Of a DNA stretch of 5,631 nucleotides, positions 5,585 through 5,631 are shown piece after piece. The position numbers and the translations under genes are program-made. The stretch lies in the NCBI GenBank assembly GCA_964496075.1, contig CAZBXB010000043.1, forward strand, positions 1 to 5,631. Reading direction: 5' to 3'. Below the pieces are notes generated by a model. That model did no database searches and was not told where the DNA came from. It saw only the letters and a list, made by a program, of their open reading frames with translations. The DNA is from UBA1372 sp964496075 (lineage in GTDB: Bacteria > Patescibacteriota > Microgenomatia > UBA12405). How positions within the stretch are numbered: the first letter of the stretch is position 1; each line of letters starts with the position of its first letter.

Positions 5585-5631
5585 TAATCGGCATTGACAT
5601 TAGTTCAATTCAATACGGCACCGGAGTAAGT
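5581..5631 (+). CDS. Glycosyltransferase family 4, N-terminal fragment cut by the window end
   Basis: Only 17 codons are present, beginning MIIGIDISS and continuing with an QYGTGVS segment. This matches the start of GT4 enzymes whose first strand reads IGID followed by a G-TGV loop that contacts the donor or acceptor. The ATG shares ATGA with the stop of the preceding GT2 gene, a classic translational coupling, and places it in the same operon. With so few residues the family call rests on the N-terminal signature and the neighbourhood. The gene continues past the window. Confidence 0.65.
   Translation, partial: MIIGIDISSIQYGTGVS

Overview
The window is AT-rich (roughly one third G+C by eye) and very densely packed with genes. 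Short intergenic gaps, near-absence of Shine-Dalgarno sequences, overlapping genes and envelope-glycan protein families point to a member of the Candidate Phyla Radiation (Patescibacteria), possibly Microgenomates; this placement is inferred from style and not proven. TGA is used as a stop codon by at least three genes, so a recoded UGA, as in Gracilibacteria, is unlikely.

Layout: positions 1-65 hold no recognisable gene. The first 30 or so bases are strikingly GC-rich and may be the tail of a structural RNA. From 66 to 3019 four reading frames run leftward on the minus strand. In transcription order they are a lysylphosphatidylglycerol-synthase-TM (flippase-like) membrane protein, a small putative antitoxin, the C-terminal piece of an AbiEii-type nucleotidyltransferase toxin whose catalytic N-terminus is missing, and a DUF2079 polytopic membrane protein. 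From 3036 to the window end four genes run rightward and overlap or nearly touch: a GT4 glycosyltransferase, a membrane-anchored DUF192 protein, a GT2 glycosyltransferase of the rhamnosyltransferase type, and the first 17 codons of another GT4 glycosyltransferase. The two arms diverge from a gap of only 16 bp.

Taken together this is part of a cell-surface glycan locus: cytoplasmic glycosyltransferases that would build a sugar chain, and two integral membrane proteins from families tied to lipid carriers or lipid-linked sugars. A decaying toxin-antitoxin-like pair sits between the two membrane-protein genes. The most interesting non-coding signal is a repeated geometry at gene starts: a good -10 hexamer ends 5-6 nt before the ATG at four genes, which predicts leaderless mRNAs. 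The + strand is also C-rich over G throughout, whichever strand the genes are on, suggesting a replication-strand bias that shapes the proteins. I see no CRISPR array, insertion sequence, complete tRNA or clearly new defence system.
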